From Psilocybe azurescens (lineage: Eukaryota; Basidiomycota; Agaricomycetes; Agaricales; Agrocybaceae), in contig JAJIRX010000533.1 in NCBI GenBank assembly GCA_023853785.1, forward strand, positions 372,001-436,000: a DNA stretch of 64,000 nt, in the 5' to 3' direction. Positions 47,553 through 59,639 of this stretch are shown here, one piece after another. The position numbers and the translations under genes were made by a program. Within the stretch, counting starts at the first letter, position 1; every line of letters begins with the position of its first letter. A model generated the notes under the pieces. The model had not been told where the DNA came from, did not search any database, and saw only the letters and a program-made list of their open reading frames with translations.

Positions 47553-48869
47553 TTACCATGGAATAAACTGCAAGGTCTGTACGAAGGCGTAGACTTTGTC
47601 AATGAGTTACTTCAGAAAGAGAGATAGAGTTTGCTTACGAGAGGGACGATGGTAGCAGTGAAGAAGGCGTCAAACGCCGCGAGATCTCCTCCAGCATACA
47701 AGACGTTGTCAATGGCAAATATGTGGGTGTCAGGTTGGGCTGGTAGATATATCAGTCATCAACCTCCACTTTCATGAGAATTTGAAAAAGGGGGAGCTCG
47801 ACATACTTCCGTTTGCATTTGTCCATTGAGCGATTAAGTTTCCAGTTTGAATGTTAACGCTCCACTAAAGAAAGAACTATTAGTTCCGCAATATATATGA
47901 TAATGGGAAACTCACCACACTGGACTCTACGTCTCTGGGTAATCCTGTGTAGAACGAGAAAGTGTTGTTACCGGGGACTGGTGGGCTCAGTGGCGGCGCT
48001 ACACAGAATAATATCAGAGAACCTCCACTGAGTATACAAACAACCGCCAACATACTTGCGGGAAGTTTCACGCCAGCGAAGGTCAAATAGCTGGGGAATA
48101 ATGGAGTAGAAATCAACAATCAACTCATTTTTGCAAAAGAATGGTTTATTTACTGGGGAGAAAGTGGCCCGATGTCGCTACCGTTGTTGTCCCCGCCTTG
48201 TACTAGGCCGAGGAGAGGGAAGTCCTCGTGAAGATCCCAATCCCACTGAAAAAGACATTAAATGACTTGAAGTTTCGACAATAAGAGAATGGGATACTTA
48301 CTCCAAAAAGAATGGCACATTGCGCGCCCGCACACGACCTTCGCGGGTGGTGAAACAGACAGTCACCGCACTCGAGAGGCTCTCGTTGAGATAGATATAT
48401 CCAGACTCAAGCGGCGTACTCCCGATATACCCCACACGATCTCCCGTCTCGTTCTTGAGGGCGACAACCCCGCAGTGCCGCACGGTTGGGACTCGATTGG
48501 AACTGGAAGCTAGCGAGGCTCGAGGAAGAGGGGGAGGAGCCGGAGCGCGCTTCCATGGCGCAGCTGACAAGAACATGAGGCCCAACTCGACCCGATCTTG
48601 GGGAATTGCAACTCACCATTCTTCACACGGAACATGGGCGGCTTGAGCGGAATGCCCCCGGCGAGACGCTGTGCGTTCGTCTTGAACTCTATCGTGGGCG
48701 ACGGGGCCCTCCGTCCCCGAGGAGGAAAGTTGGCAAAGTACTTCGGGCAGTAGTCAAGCATGCATTGGGTGCCCGGCTGGGGTAGCGACAAGGGCACTGC
48801 ATTGCACGACTCGAGCAGCACGAGCACTAGGGCGAAGACATAGAAAATTGTGTGCAGATTGGATCCCAT
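47553..48869 (-). CDS. Secreted protein family, copy D
   Basis: ATG 48869, signal peptide MGSNLHTIFYVFALVLVLLE ending near SCNA, Cys motif GTQCMLDYC, then FKTNAQRLAGGIPLKPP, a Pro/Ala linker (APAPPPLPRASLASSS), GVVALKNETGDRVGYIGS, GLVQGGDNNGSDIGP, YLTFAGVKLP, PPVPGNNTFSFYTG, VESSVWSVNIQTGNLIAQWT, LYAGGDLAAF and a last exon TLQFIPW with stop 47553-47555. It is the most diverged paralogue but keeps the whole motif order. The donor after VPFF (T5 run, about 48302-48306) is in phase 2 while the next exon needs phase 0. The truncated duplicate at 41640 has the same run, so this oddity predates the duplication or my exon end is wrong. Extracellular, function unknown. Confidence 0.7.
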
Positions 48870-50018
48870 CCCGACAGGTGGGGGTGAAAGGGAGAGCAGT
48901 CGGATAAGAAAGAGAGCCCCCGGGACAAGTTAGACAAATTAAATATAAAAGCCACATCCAGCGGAATCCCTGCACATAATGAAGAGCAGTTTGATCTGTG
49001 ATATGTTGTTAAGTGTGAAAACAAGGAATTACATTTTCGAGCGGGGCGATGTAAGCATGGAAGTGTGCTTTCCGTACACCCAGTCCCACCGCAAGGGAAA
49101 AAAGGTCAGAACTGTAACTTAATCGAGGAAGTCGTTGAGCCATTGAGCTTGGTGACCTAAAAGAGCAAGTACGAGCAGCACGGATGATGGAGTTGCCAAA
49201 ATCGGAAAGAAACCTACCGCATATACCCTCCTTAGGAATCCCATCGATCAGTATTACATGCCAACTAGCCCGTTGTTTGACTGTGATTATCATGTGTAAG
49301 AGACTGAAAGACATTTGCTTGTTGGAGAACAAGGGTGCGATACCTTCATAAGCCAACCAGCGTATGAGACAATACAACGGCCTGCAAATAGACGCCACAT
49401 TAGGCCAGATGAAGTTTGTTAATAGGACAGAAATACGTCATAGCGAAACCACACGTTATGACGCACCGGCCACTGCTCTTCATGGCTTCCATAGCAATGC
49501 AGAAGGCAGCTTACATAGCGTAAGCCCAAAGGGTTAGAACAAGAGTAAGAGAACGGACAGAAGCAACCTAAACAGGAGGGCAGGACGGTGAGCCGAACAA
49601 GCGCATAAAATAGGCAAAATGCCAAGAATGACTATAGTGGGTGAATATATACAGTAGAATATGCAAGAAAGGGAAAAAACAAAGCTTATATGTACGTAGA
49701 GAGTCATCTATGGAAAAAAAAGAAAGCAAATAGTGTAAGATATATGTGAGTAGCATAACGATGAAGGTGTGTGTCGACGTCACCGCGACAAGTGAATCGA
49801 AAAATCCAATTATAACCAAGATAAGCAGGTGGATAGGTTTTTATATCTCCGTCCTTCCATTACTGCCCCGCAGCGTCCGTTTCCGTGTCCGGTTTCCGTC
49901 ACCAGTATATAATCGATCTGAAAATCTATATCGTGATAATTTTGCGTCATCGTCCGTCGTCGTCGCCATCTCCGTCTTCGTCCATTTCATCTTCATCTGC
50001 ATTGTGAACTTGATTCGT
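48870..50018. other. Intergenic
   Basis: 5' flank of secreted copy D (TATATTTAA-type sequence on the minus strand near 48940) and the 3' flank of the sulfate permease gene. No supported gene. Confidence 0.45.
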
Positions 50019-53000
50019 TCATCGACTTCCAAGATAAGTCGACTCCCGTACGCGTGTCGACGCAGACCCCTCGACAATGGCCATCGCGTCAGCTACATTA
50101 TCCCTAAACGCATCAGGGCCGAGCAGTTCAAAAATATGGGCTTTGACAAAGGTCGCCTCTACGGAAGGTCTAAGATGCGTAATGAACAGTCCAACACCGC
50201 GATTCTAAGACAAGGATAAACAATTTGGAGAGAGCAGATGTTGGTGAACAATGAGTCTTACCTTGTACTCTTCGAGCAGTTCGTGGAATATTTGCGCAGC
50301 GCTAAAGTAGAAAACATTGAGTAGTATAACGTGATGAGTTGAAATATTCGCTTACGATGCGTCACAGCTATCTACATCAGCCAAATGGAACACCAAAACT
50401 GACGTCTGCTCCCGTCTAGGCTCTTCCGATGGGTGCAACTTATGTATTCCATAGAGCTCCAGTCGACGCAGCCTCTCTGAAGGTCGATCAAGTCAGAATC
50501 AAACGTTTCCCGTAAATTTAACTAAGACAAGGCACACCTTTTAGCTGAGCGGTATTCGCTATATACAGATAAGCCACATTAAACAAATCGACTCACAGTA
50601 CGTGCAAAAAAACACGTACCAAAATCCAGATTCTCCCGAATGCGAACAATCAACACACCCGCCGTCGTCTCTTCGGCTTCTGGGTTCTCTTTGAGAGGCT
50701 TCCATCGATCAGTTCCGGGTATACGACCCTGGAGAAAAACAAAAAGACGTGTCAGCTTCCAGACTACACAAGTATGAGGTGTGATTTTACCAGGATCGTC
50801 ATTCTTGTTTTTGACGAGCGATGTACGACCAACAGTAAAGATACCACCAAGCCTACGACCACTCCAACTTCAATATTCCAGATAATGGAAAGGAAGAACG
50901 TTAGCCCCATGATTGTGAGATCAACCCAGGCACTCATGCTAGTAGAAGGGTCAGCCTGATGGCTAGTTAAATTCCAGACGAGAAAACACTCACTGCCAGT
51001 AGTATAAAACTTCATGAGGAGTCTCGGCAAGGAGGGAGTATATCACAAGTCCGATGCTAAATTAAATGTTAGCTATTTTCCCTTGCGATATATATTGAAA
51101 GACATGCATTGCAGCCAAAACACATTTTGGCAGGAAATATAACCAAGGTAGAAGGAAGAACGTAGCAAGCAAGATAACAGCGGAACAGACGAGAGAAGCC
51201 ATCTGCGTACGTCCTCCGACATCGCCATTTATTCGTGACCTGTGTATAGCAATACCACAAGTCAGATAGTTAGGATATCAACTAAGTGGTATGTTCATAC
51301 CTCGTGATAGACCCAAAGGCCGGCAAAGTCCCCGGAACAAACGAGCCGGCCAGATTAGCAGCTCCAAGTGCCACAAGCTCGCGATTTGGGCTAATGGAGT
51401 ACCCGAATCGTGCTGCGTTCTGTTTGGCTGCCACTATGCTGTCCAAGAATCCAACGACTGCAATTACACTGCGATAATATCAGTACATTACAGTAATCGA
51501 TATTAACGCATGAAGCGTACACAGCAGTGGAAGTTGTGCGCCGGAGGAATCTAAAGTTGGATCGTCGGAACGGGATTTCGATGAACGAACTGCTGTTCTG
51601 GACATCAACGGCACCAAGGATGTCCACACCGTCTTCGTCCCATCGGAATGCATCAGAAAGGACTAAATATATGCATGTTAAATGTATTATATATGTAAAT
51701 TTTTGAAAGATAGACGTACTTGTGGACAGGATGACCACGACTAGGACCTCGGGTAAGCGATAGATCCACCAAGTGTTTTTGAATCTGTTCTTTATCGATC
51801 GGAGAGCTACCAGAGAGAAAAGAGCTGAGAAACTGATTATCGTGGTGGGTGGGTGAAAATTAGTGAACGCGTTCTTGAAGAGGAAGATAGCTTTGTCGTA
51901 TGTTGTTTCCGGGTCAACAATGTGAAGTAGCTTGGTGAGACCAAACATTGGAATAAACTGTTCGCTGTCGGACTGTCAACAGTGGCATGGGGCGGAGGCG
52001 AATAAGTTATAACCCACATCATAATAACAGCTGCAACTGCCGAAATGAAGCCCCGCAATAAAGCGCGGCTTAGTACGACATCGATAAATCCTAATCGGAA
52101 GAAGCCAAGTAGAAACGATATTAGGCCAACCTAGACGAAAGTGTCACCCAGAAACCGAATTAACATGTCGTACGACCAACCTGTAACGTGATCACGGTAG
52201 CCACACTCAATCCAACTAGATCCGCCTGGCCATCGTGGGGGTCGGGATATTCGTGACGGATCTCTGAAACAGCCTGTCCAAGCAGGAGACTCAAAGCAGC
52301 TTCCGGAGCCACGTTTAGCTGCTTGGAACTACCCAACAGAGCATACACTATGCCAGGAATCGATGCCGAAAACTGCAAGATAGAATCAATAGAAGCTTAT
52401 GATCCGCTAAAAAAGCTGGCTCACCAATCCTGTGACCGGACTAAGCTTTGCTAGGGAAGTGGCATAACTGACAGACTGCGGGATCAGCATGGAAGCGACT
52501 GTGATGCCAGCCAGGAAGTCTCCACCAAGCCTGCGGTTGAAAACGCGTCAGTATGACCCGCACAGGATCCGGACGTTGTTTACGGTTCACATACAGTGAG
52601 AATGAGTAGTTGGGTATCCATGCCGTCGAGGGTACATAGTACTTGATCCTCTTCACCAGTTTTGCTCGTTTTTGTTGCGAGTCTGATGATCCTATGAAAA
52701 TAAGTAAGCGACACGGTCAGTTGTAGCAGCCTTTTCAAGTTGGAATACAATATCCGACTGCAAGCCCCTGACGCCTTTGAAAGTAGCTCGCAGTCTGCTT
52801 ATGAGATTGCTCCGAAAAAGTCTCCTTCTCAGACACGAAGATAACGGCCTACTCACTATTGTGTGGGGGAACTACAGAACCATACGATTCCTCGCCCCGT
52901 TCAACATCCAGCAATGCCGTCCTTTCTTCTGTCTCCTGCGTAGTTTCTGGTGAAACCGCGTCGATTCCCATTATCGAAGTCGTCGACGCTGCCGACGATG

Positions 53001-53034
53001 CAGGTGGTTCAGCGGAAAGCAGCCCGTGGCTCAT
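50019..53034 (-). CDS. SulP family sulfate permease with STAS domain
   Basis: Minus-strand gene with about 14-15 exons, roughly 700 residues, stop 50019-50021. ATG 53034 (MSHGLLSAEPPASS) is preferred over an upstream in-frame ATG at 53091. After a cytosolic acidic N-terminus come the SulP signature LLGGDFLAGITVASMLIPQS, VPGIVYALLGSS-type helix (here IPGIVYALLGSSKQLNVAPE), GFFRLGFIDVVLSRALLRGF, FIPMFGLTKLL, VIAVVGFLDSIVAAKQNAAR, LAGSFVPGTLPAFGSITRSR, DVGGRTQMASLVCSAVIL and SAWVDLTIMGLTFFLSIIW. The C-terminal STAS region has VLIVRIRENLDFG, TSVLVFHLADVDSCDAS and RGVGLFITHLRPSVEATFVK. It should be a plasma-membrane proton-coupled sulfate importer. Phases were checked across five introns and close; no lesion was found. 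Confidence 0.9.
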
Positions 53035-53332
53035 GAGAACCTGATTGCGATATACGTGCACAAAGTGGCAAGTGGACCGGACGGCACACAACTTTGCTGG
53101 CCAATGACGTTTTGAACAGGTGTGTTTATTTAAAGGCCCATTACAAACATAGCCCCACAGCCCAAATTAAAAACACCCGATAAAGCCGACAATCACGCCA
53201 GATAATCAAAGCCACATATTTTTAGTATTGATTTTTTCCCAACATTTCCGAGTCGAACACAGTACTACGTCTTACAGGAGAAACCACCCTTCCCCAATAT
53301 CTCCTCTGCGTACGTATTGCATCCCATTCCTT

Positions 53333-54010
53333 TCAAAAGGCTGCACACGGCCCTCCACACTTCCAGGTCTTGTCGCATTGCGAATCAGCACTGCAGGTGA
53401 CGTATTGATAACTCTGGCTATAAGTTTTCGTAGTGTAACACCACTCTGCCCCCTCAACCAAGGGGGAAACCGGTGCTGCACCCGGCCCAACAGTACCCTT
53501 TCCAGCAGCCACCCCGAGCAGGACTGCAACGGAAGCTGCACGATGCACGGCAGCCAGCCCAGGCGCCCGATTCCCCGTTTTCGTAGCTACCAGGATTGTA
53601 CTGGCCACAATTTTGCAAGCAAGTCGACATGCCCTCTGAGCAAGCTTGAGAAGCTTCGTCCGAGCGAAGGCCAAGTGAGCCTGCAACTCCTGATGCAACG
53701 CCTTCAACTCCGGATACAACCTCTTGGGTAAGGCTTGATTAAAACCATGGTCAGACGAAACTCTCCATTTGGGCAAAGGTTTAAGGACTTACTCCGGAGC
53801 GTCAGAGTCCAAGGCATCGGGTACACAGTATTGATCATCGTCAGACCATACCCAATTCAAAGGGTCCACAATGCCGTTTTCCCCTGCGGTAGTTTGACAA
53901 ATAACATCGTATTCTGCTTGAACTGACGAGCTGAGGGTTTGCCTTGGTGCAAGGAGCGCCGACGCAAATGCGACAGAGGCAAAGATCCACATAACGCGTA
54001 GAGTTGTCAT
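53333..54010 (-). CDS. Cysteine-rich secreted protein
   Basis: Exon 1 (about 53790-54010) encodes a signal peptide MTTLRVMWIFASVAFASALL, then VQAEYDVICQTTAGENGIVD and WSDDDQYCVPDALDSDAP. After a short intron, exon 2 in its natural phase reads QEVVSGVEGVASGVAGSLGL, ACSEGMSTCLQNCGQYNPGS, GAWAGCRASCSFRC and KGYCWAGCSTGFPL, then hits a stop. In a +1 frame it continues EGAEWCYTTKTYSQSYQYVT, CDKTWKCGGPC and the true stop near 53333. The frames join if the G5 run (plus 53462-53466) had four bases. Cysteines are dense on both sides of the slip, which supports one protein. Function unknown; effector-like or adhesive roles are speculation. Confidence 0.6.
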
Positions 54011-57000
54011 CGTTGTTTAACTTGTTGAGGAAATCAAGTTGAGCTGTTGATTGTTGGCCAACCTTTGACTCCCAAGGATTTTATAGCAGCGTAGCAGCGG
54101 TGGAATGTTCTGAGTTTCCATTGGCTGGAATGGTAAAAGAACGAGAAGAACGAGATACCGCCGCAGAATGAGCCTTAAAAATCGCCGTTGCGGAGGCTCC
54201 AACTTTGGCAGTGGCAGAATAGACACTATTTGTCTTTCTAGTACTTTTCTTAACAACTAGTCAAAAGATAACGGAGTGAATATGTCCTAGAAGGGCGGCG
54301 TAGAACAAATTTGATTAAACGGAACGAAATACGTCAAGGACATTTGGCCTGTCGTGGATTCTGGCCAAAGGAAGGTGTGAGGTGGAGTGACCACACTCCA
54401 CCTCTTGCGCTATCTATTGAAGATTTTTTGGTCAAGAATCTACTGAGACATATGTGCCAGCACTGAACCGAATACCATGAATCCATCTATGTCAATTTGT
54501 GAACGTTGTCAACAATGGGCGAATTGGCTGAAGTTCAAAACTTGCAGACTCTTAGAAAGTGATAGACTCGGAGTGTCCCGTGAAAGGTGTGAAGAGCATG
54601 CAGCCACTGGCCAGCGGTTCTTTCCCCCGCTCCATCTACTGAGGTCCAGAAATGTATTTGGCTTCTATAATTTCAATGACCACTGCAACGCGCTCCAGTG
54701 TCCCCACTGTGTGTGGCATGTGTGCTCTTGTGCATCCCCGCATGTCTGTGCCATGGTCCGTGCCCATGCTATCTGAGGTCCGTGCTATTCCAATATAGAC
54801 GTAGTGCTGACATCCAAGCGACGAAATTCCACTTTCTCATGGGTCTGGGCATTTGAATTGTTTTGATATCTAATGCTAGAGCTTAGTATCGCTTTAGTGT
54901 CTTTAGTTTTGTATATCTTCCACCCTAAAAACCATCTGTGACTGGACAACTGTTGCTGCAGACAACTAGAATGATTTTTCTGCGCACTAAATGAATATGT
55001 CCAATGAGCTTGCGTAGAGGTGGTCACGTTAATCGAATGTAATTGGGTGACTGGGAAATATCGACTAACTTGAAAAAAATCTTACTTATTTCGACTGCTA
55101 GTGATAGCATCTATACTCAGGATGACAATTACAGAAAGAAATTGATGTCGAGTGCTTTGGGGATGATAGAAAATGCGAATGCGCGGCGTTGAATACCGGG
55201 AGAGTACTAGAAGGCACCCTACAATCCATCCGGATCCAAGTTGATGACTGTCTGTCAAATATCAGCAAATTGCTCACCACCATTTCCCGAGAACACATGG
55301 ACCAATACCAGCTTGCGTCCCTCTCTGTCTCTGATATCCAGCAGTGGTGTTCTCGATTCTTGATTCTTAATCCTCCTGACTGATTCTAGATACTAGGCAG
55401 TTCCAATTTTTTCTTATGATACTGGCATATCGCGTCGATTCGTATCATTGGTCCCATGTATAGTGATTTAGCCCCAGTATACTTCAGGTTTTGCAATAAA
55501 ACAGTTCCTACTACTAGTAATGCAGATTGAAACTTGTAGTTTTCGGGATTGAGTCTAGAGTTGGTCTAGACCGCATGACAAAGTATTTCCACGATTACCA
55601 TGTGCCTGGCGGTCCGTTCGACCCGTCATCGGCATTTCCGACCAAACACCGTTCTCTAACGCCGTGCGCACAAGTGTGTCCGGTCACTAGCCTTTCTGTA
55701 CCTCAAGGCAGAAACAATGGAATTATTTGACCAGATTAAATGCAGTAGAAAGTCCTTCCTTGCCACCAGTAGCTAACATTACCATTAAGTATAGAAGTGC
55801 GAAGTATCAAACGCATCTGAATCGAGTTGTGCCTGAGGCCTCAGGCTCTGTGCAATGTGCCAGCAAACTACTTAGTATAGGAGGTGATGGTGGTATGAGA
55901 CACATTAAAATCATCCGCACGTCAGTCCTTCATCGAGAATCGAGAGTGAGCTAAAAATTGGATTACTAGATTAAACAGCAGCTATTCAATCATTCCAACT
56001 GTGTGTGTACTTCGTAAGGTTTGATGGTATTTAAAGATAGATAGACATACTTGTTCCGAACTCAATCTCGGTCTGATCTCGAGTGTCTGTTTGCTATTGA
56101 AAAGTCGACATCTTCGACAGAAAATATATGCATCACATAGGGATTATCATAGGAGAATACTCGTATAAGCTAACGGGCCGCCGATGTCAAAAGCTGGACA
56201 CAATTGCCACTCTTCCAACGAGTGCCATAATGGATCGATGTTTTGAAGCACCGAGACGAAGCGTCATATTCTGTAGTTCTATGCCAAGGTATTGAAAAAT
56301 CCTGTGTTGTGACCAAGCCTGCGATCAGAAGCCTGCTAACACTTGCTTCGTTTTGTTCAACGGATGTTTTTCGGCCACGCAATCGATAAAATTTGACTCC
56401 AACAGAAGTCTGATCTTGACGATAATTTCTCCGCTCCCCCGACCACGAGTCAAACTCGCGTGGCGTTCCGGTATGTACATGTTTCACGGATGCCACTCCG
56501 TCGTACCAAAGCAAGAACGACTCCAGAAGTCGTAATTTAAATTTAAGCAGATTTAGATCATGAATTAATGACGAGAACGTCAGCGAGTTGCTGGCCCCTC
56601 TCCTGTGGTTCAGAGTTCGGCGGAATTTCGGATGCCATTCCTCTAAGCAAATACCTTCGATCTCGTGGCAATCTCGTGGCGGTCCGGTAGTGCCTGCAAT
56701 CCCAAAGAAGTAATTATTACTCGATACGCCACACATAGGATTCTGTCGAATTTTGGAACAAATTGGCTAATTATTTGTCCTTTGTTCTCCTTGTGAGTTG
56801 GGTCTATGAGCGCATAGTGCTTTTTAACTAACAGTGTATGGATCTGATTTTCTTCCACTCATCATTTGATTAAACATCTCACGGAAGGAGAATACTCGTA
56901 TAAAGAATATCAAACAAGAGAGACGTGCTATTTTTGTGAAGTCAACATTCCATGTGACTACCCCATTCATCGAGTAAATGTGGGTGGAGTAGTGAAGGGC

Positions 57001-57087
57001 GGCCCGGGCCATACACTCAGCAGCAAGGCGTCAAAAGTATAAATGCATTTGTTTTTTCTTTCGAGGCTCTTCAGTTCAATATCAATC
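54011..57087. other. Long intergenic region
   Basis: About 3 kb with no recognised gene. Contains a 17-bp direct repeat GGAGAATACTCGTATAA at about 56153 and at 56887-56903 flanking an open frame on the minus strand (56170-56736) that has no recognisable motif. Confidence 0.45.
57039..57046 (+). promoter_or_regulatory. TATA box of the CE15 gene
   Basis: TATAAATG lies 49 bp before ATG 57088. The upstream in-frame ATG at 57043 is inside this box, so it is an unlikely start. Confidence 0.6.
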
Positions 57088-58622
57088 ATGAATCTCGGCT
57101 TAAAGTGTCTCCTTGCCTACCTCGTCGCTCTCCCAGCCCTGGCGCAGTCCAGCTGCGGAACACTTCCTGCCTCCATCAGTTTTTCGGATGCTAAGCTCAG
57201 CAGCCCCTTCGTCTTCCTCAATGGCACTGCTGTCACGACCAAGGATCAATTCGCATGCCGTCAAGCTGAAATAAGCGCTCTCTTCCAAAAGTACGAGCTC
57301 GGAACACTTCCACCTAAGCCCCAGTCCGTCACTGGTTCAGTCTCCGGCAACACCATCTCCGTTACTGCCAGCAACGGTGGCGCATCCATTTCATTCACGG
57401 CCACTATCACCCCTCCTTCTGGCGTTAGCGGTAAATACCCCGCTATCATTGCCATTGGTGGCTCGAGTATCCCAAGTCAGCCTGGCGTTGCAACTATCGC
57501 ATTCAACAACGACGATATTGCCCTTCAGAACGACGGAACAAGTCGCGGAATAGGCAAATTCTTCACGCTATATGGTGCAAACCACTCAGCGGGTGCTATG
57601 ATTGCCTGGACATGGGGGATCGCTCGTATCATTGATGTGCTCGAGTCAAGCACCACTCACAATATCGACGTCACGAAGCTCGGTGTCACCGGTTGCTCGC
57701 GTAACGGTAAGGGTGCCTTCATCGCGGCTGCCTTTGAACCTCGTATCGCCCTTGGTCTCGTTCAAGAGTCCGGATCTGGAGGAGCTGGATGTTGGCGTAT
57801 CTCGAAGGCCATGCTCCAGGCTGGAACCTCGACACAGGATGCTGTTGAAATCGTCGGCGAAAACGTCTGGTTCTCTCCAAACTTCAACCAATACGTCAAT
57901 AACCTTCCTGCCCTTCCCTTTGACCATCACATGCTCGCTGCTTTAGTCGCCCCGCGTGGTCTTCTTATCATCGAAAACGACGGTATTGATTGGCTCGGAC
58001 CACAGTCAGTTTGGGGATGCCAAACCACTGGCGCTAAAAACTACCAGGCTCTCGGCATCAGCGACTCCATGGGAATCTCGATGGTTGGAAACCATGCTCA
58101 CTGCTCAATGCCCTCTTCTCAAAATGGGGACGTTGCTGCATTCGTTAACAGGTTCTTGAAGGGACAGTCCGGCATCAACACCAACATTATGCACACCGAC
58201 GGCGCTAACAACGCTGGATTTGTTCCCGCTAACTGGGTTACCTGGACAGTTCCTACACTCAGCGGCGATTCCCTCCCTCCTGTTGCAACATCTTCGACTG
58301 CCGCAGGTGGATCTTCTACAGTTATTCCGACTACCCCTGCCACTACTGCCACTCTTCCACCAGTCACCACTACGGCTCCTGTCCCCGCACCTCAGCAAAC
58401 GAAATACGGACAGTGTGGAGGTAATTGCTAGTTCTCACATCCAACTAATATCCAATTATTTATATATATAAATCTACAGGTAACGGATGGACGGGTCCTA
58501 CAGTCTGCCAAAGCGGCTCCACTTGCAAAGCGGTATCTCCTCCCTACTATTCTCAGGTATGCCTCATATTGTGAAATCACCGAGAATTATGATTTGACTA
58601 TTATCCGTTATAGTGCCTGTGA
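57088..58622 (+). CDS. Glucuronoyl methylesterase (CE15) with C-terminal CBM1
   Basis: Three exons: 57088-58420, 58480-58556 and 58614-58622, 472 residues, phases closed. The signal peptide (MNLGLKCLLAYLVALPALAQ) is followed by the CE15 domain: CGTLPASISFSDAKLSSPF, RQAEISALFQKYELGTLPP, NHSAGAMIAWTWGIARIIDV, the nucleophile motif GVTGCSRNGKGA, LVQESGSGGAGCWR, LPFDHHML and the catalytic His in GNHAHCSMPSS. A Thr/Pro/Ser linker leads to a CBM1 (KYGQCGG then GNGWTGPTVCQSGSTC and YYSQCL), split by introns. CE15 enzymes cleave ester bonds between lignin alcohols and 4-O-methyl-glucuronate of xylan; CBM1 binds cellulose. Secreted plant-cell-wall degradation is well supported. No lesion. Confidence 0.95.
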
Positions 58623-58798
58623 TGGTTGAACTCAAAATTACCATCTTTACGGACATGTAAATGTAGCAGATTCGCCTGACTTCATTCAAAAATATAGTTT
58701 CTTCATTCTTTAATTTGTTTTACTGCACGCCAGACGGAGTAGCGCCGACAAGTATGGATTTAAAGAGTCATCCTCTGAAAAAGATAAAAAGCCTACTA

Positions 58799-59086
58799 CT
58801 AATTATCCCTACAGCAGGACCAGCAACTTCCATGTTTCTGCGCTGTCCATCCTGGTGCGCAGTCATGCCTGACGGGGGAGCATTCTAGAGTGCAGATTTG
58901 AGGGCGCACTGGCTGACAGCAGCCCCAGCATCCCCGTCCACCTGTTGCAGCCTCTCCGGGAGGGCATCGTGGCTCAGTCAGGTGACAAATGGCGGGACAT
59001 GGCCGCACTGTTCCTTGTGGTATGGCCTGGACGCTTGCTGCAAAAGATGCAAGGAAGAGAATGGTAGAGACAGCTGATTGTAGCAT
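58799..59086 (-). CDS. Small secreted protein with two six-cysteine modules, copy 1
   Basis: Single exon, 95 residues, ATG 59086 chosen because the leader MLQSAVSTILFLASFAASVQ then begins immediately; an upstream in-frame ATG (59125) only adds a non-signal extension. The mature part contains twelve Cys arranged as two modules of identical spacing: C-x3-C-x6-C-x11-C-x2-CC. Module 1 has CPPGEAATGGRGCWGCC, module 2 CAPGWTAQKHGSCWSCC. Six disulfides are possible. I do not recognise a named domain; size, signal and Cys density fit a small secreted cysteine-rich protein or an inhibitor-like scaffold. Intact. Confidence 0.8.
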   Translation of the reverse strand: MLQSAVSTILFLASFAASVQAIPQGTVRPCPAICHLTEPRCPPGEAATGGRGCWGCCQPVRPQICTLECSPVRHDCAPGWTAQKHGSCWSCCRDN

Positions 59087-59639
59087 TATGTATATTTTGA
59101 TATATAGCTGAAAATGCATCAACATTAGTTTGAGCTCTGTAGCGCAGGGTCAAGATATCGTACTTTTTCTGGCGTTGATTTTCCAACAGAGTGTTTATCA
59201 CCAAAACGTCGACTCTATAATAGAAGAGGACGAATTTTCAGAGAGAACATGTTCATTTCTAGATCCGTATTAGCTTACCGATGAAGGTAGATGGTATTCA
59301 CTGAAGAACCTTTATTATCATCGAGGTTTTAAGGCCATCGAGATGATGCCATGGATAATTTTAGCTGTAGTTACCGACCGTTTGTAAATCGGCATTATAG
59401 AGTGAGTTCCAGAACCAGACGAAAATATGGTTCCTGGAGTCTTCCTTAGTTGGTTTTCTAGGTTAAACTAGTTATTCAGTCCAAAACACCCTAATGGCTT
59501 GACGCTGGACTGTACTTAATAGTCCCTATGGTCAGACTACTAGTCTCAACAGTACTGCACTCACTCAGGTCATTTCCAAGCCTACATTTGTAGTCAGTAA
59601 GGTCCAATGAAAAACCGCAATATAAGTACCAAAGAATAA

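Larger units (their letters stand above)
38455..48430. repeat. Diverged tandem segmental duplication carrying the esterase and the secreted-protein end
   Basis: Unit 1 is about 38455-42060 and unit 2 about 44340-48430, direct orientation. Coding parts are nearly identical (ATGs 5765 bp apart, stops 5764 bp apart), whereas flanks show more indels. Unit 1 lacks the roughly 600 bp equivalent to 47380-47990, so its secreted-protein part is truncated. An SDR fragment, a PD-(D/E)XK-like gene and hairpins occupy 42065-44340 between the units. Confidence 0.85.

Noticed and set aside
31819..48869. Secondary-metabolite cluster (two P450s, esterases, SDR fragment)
   Set aside because: No PKS, NRPS, terpene synthase or prenyltransferase backbone. 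The genes are tandem paralogues, and the SDR is a dead fragment.
49746..50219. 157-codon plus-strand ORF
   Set aside because: Antisense shadow of the last exons of the sulfate permease STAS domain.
56170..56736. 188-codon minus-strand ORF as a gene
   Set aside because: No domain, signal, splice-site or paralogue support; low-quality residue composition. Kept only as part of the direct-repeat observation.
57043..57087. Upstream in-frame ATG for the CE15 gene
   Set aside because: It lies inside the TATAAATG box, while the ATG at 57088 starts a clean signal peptide.
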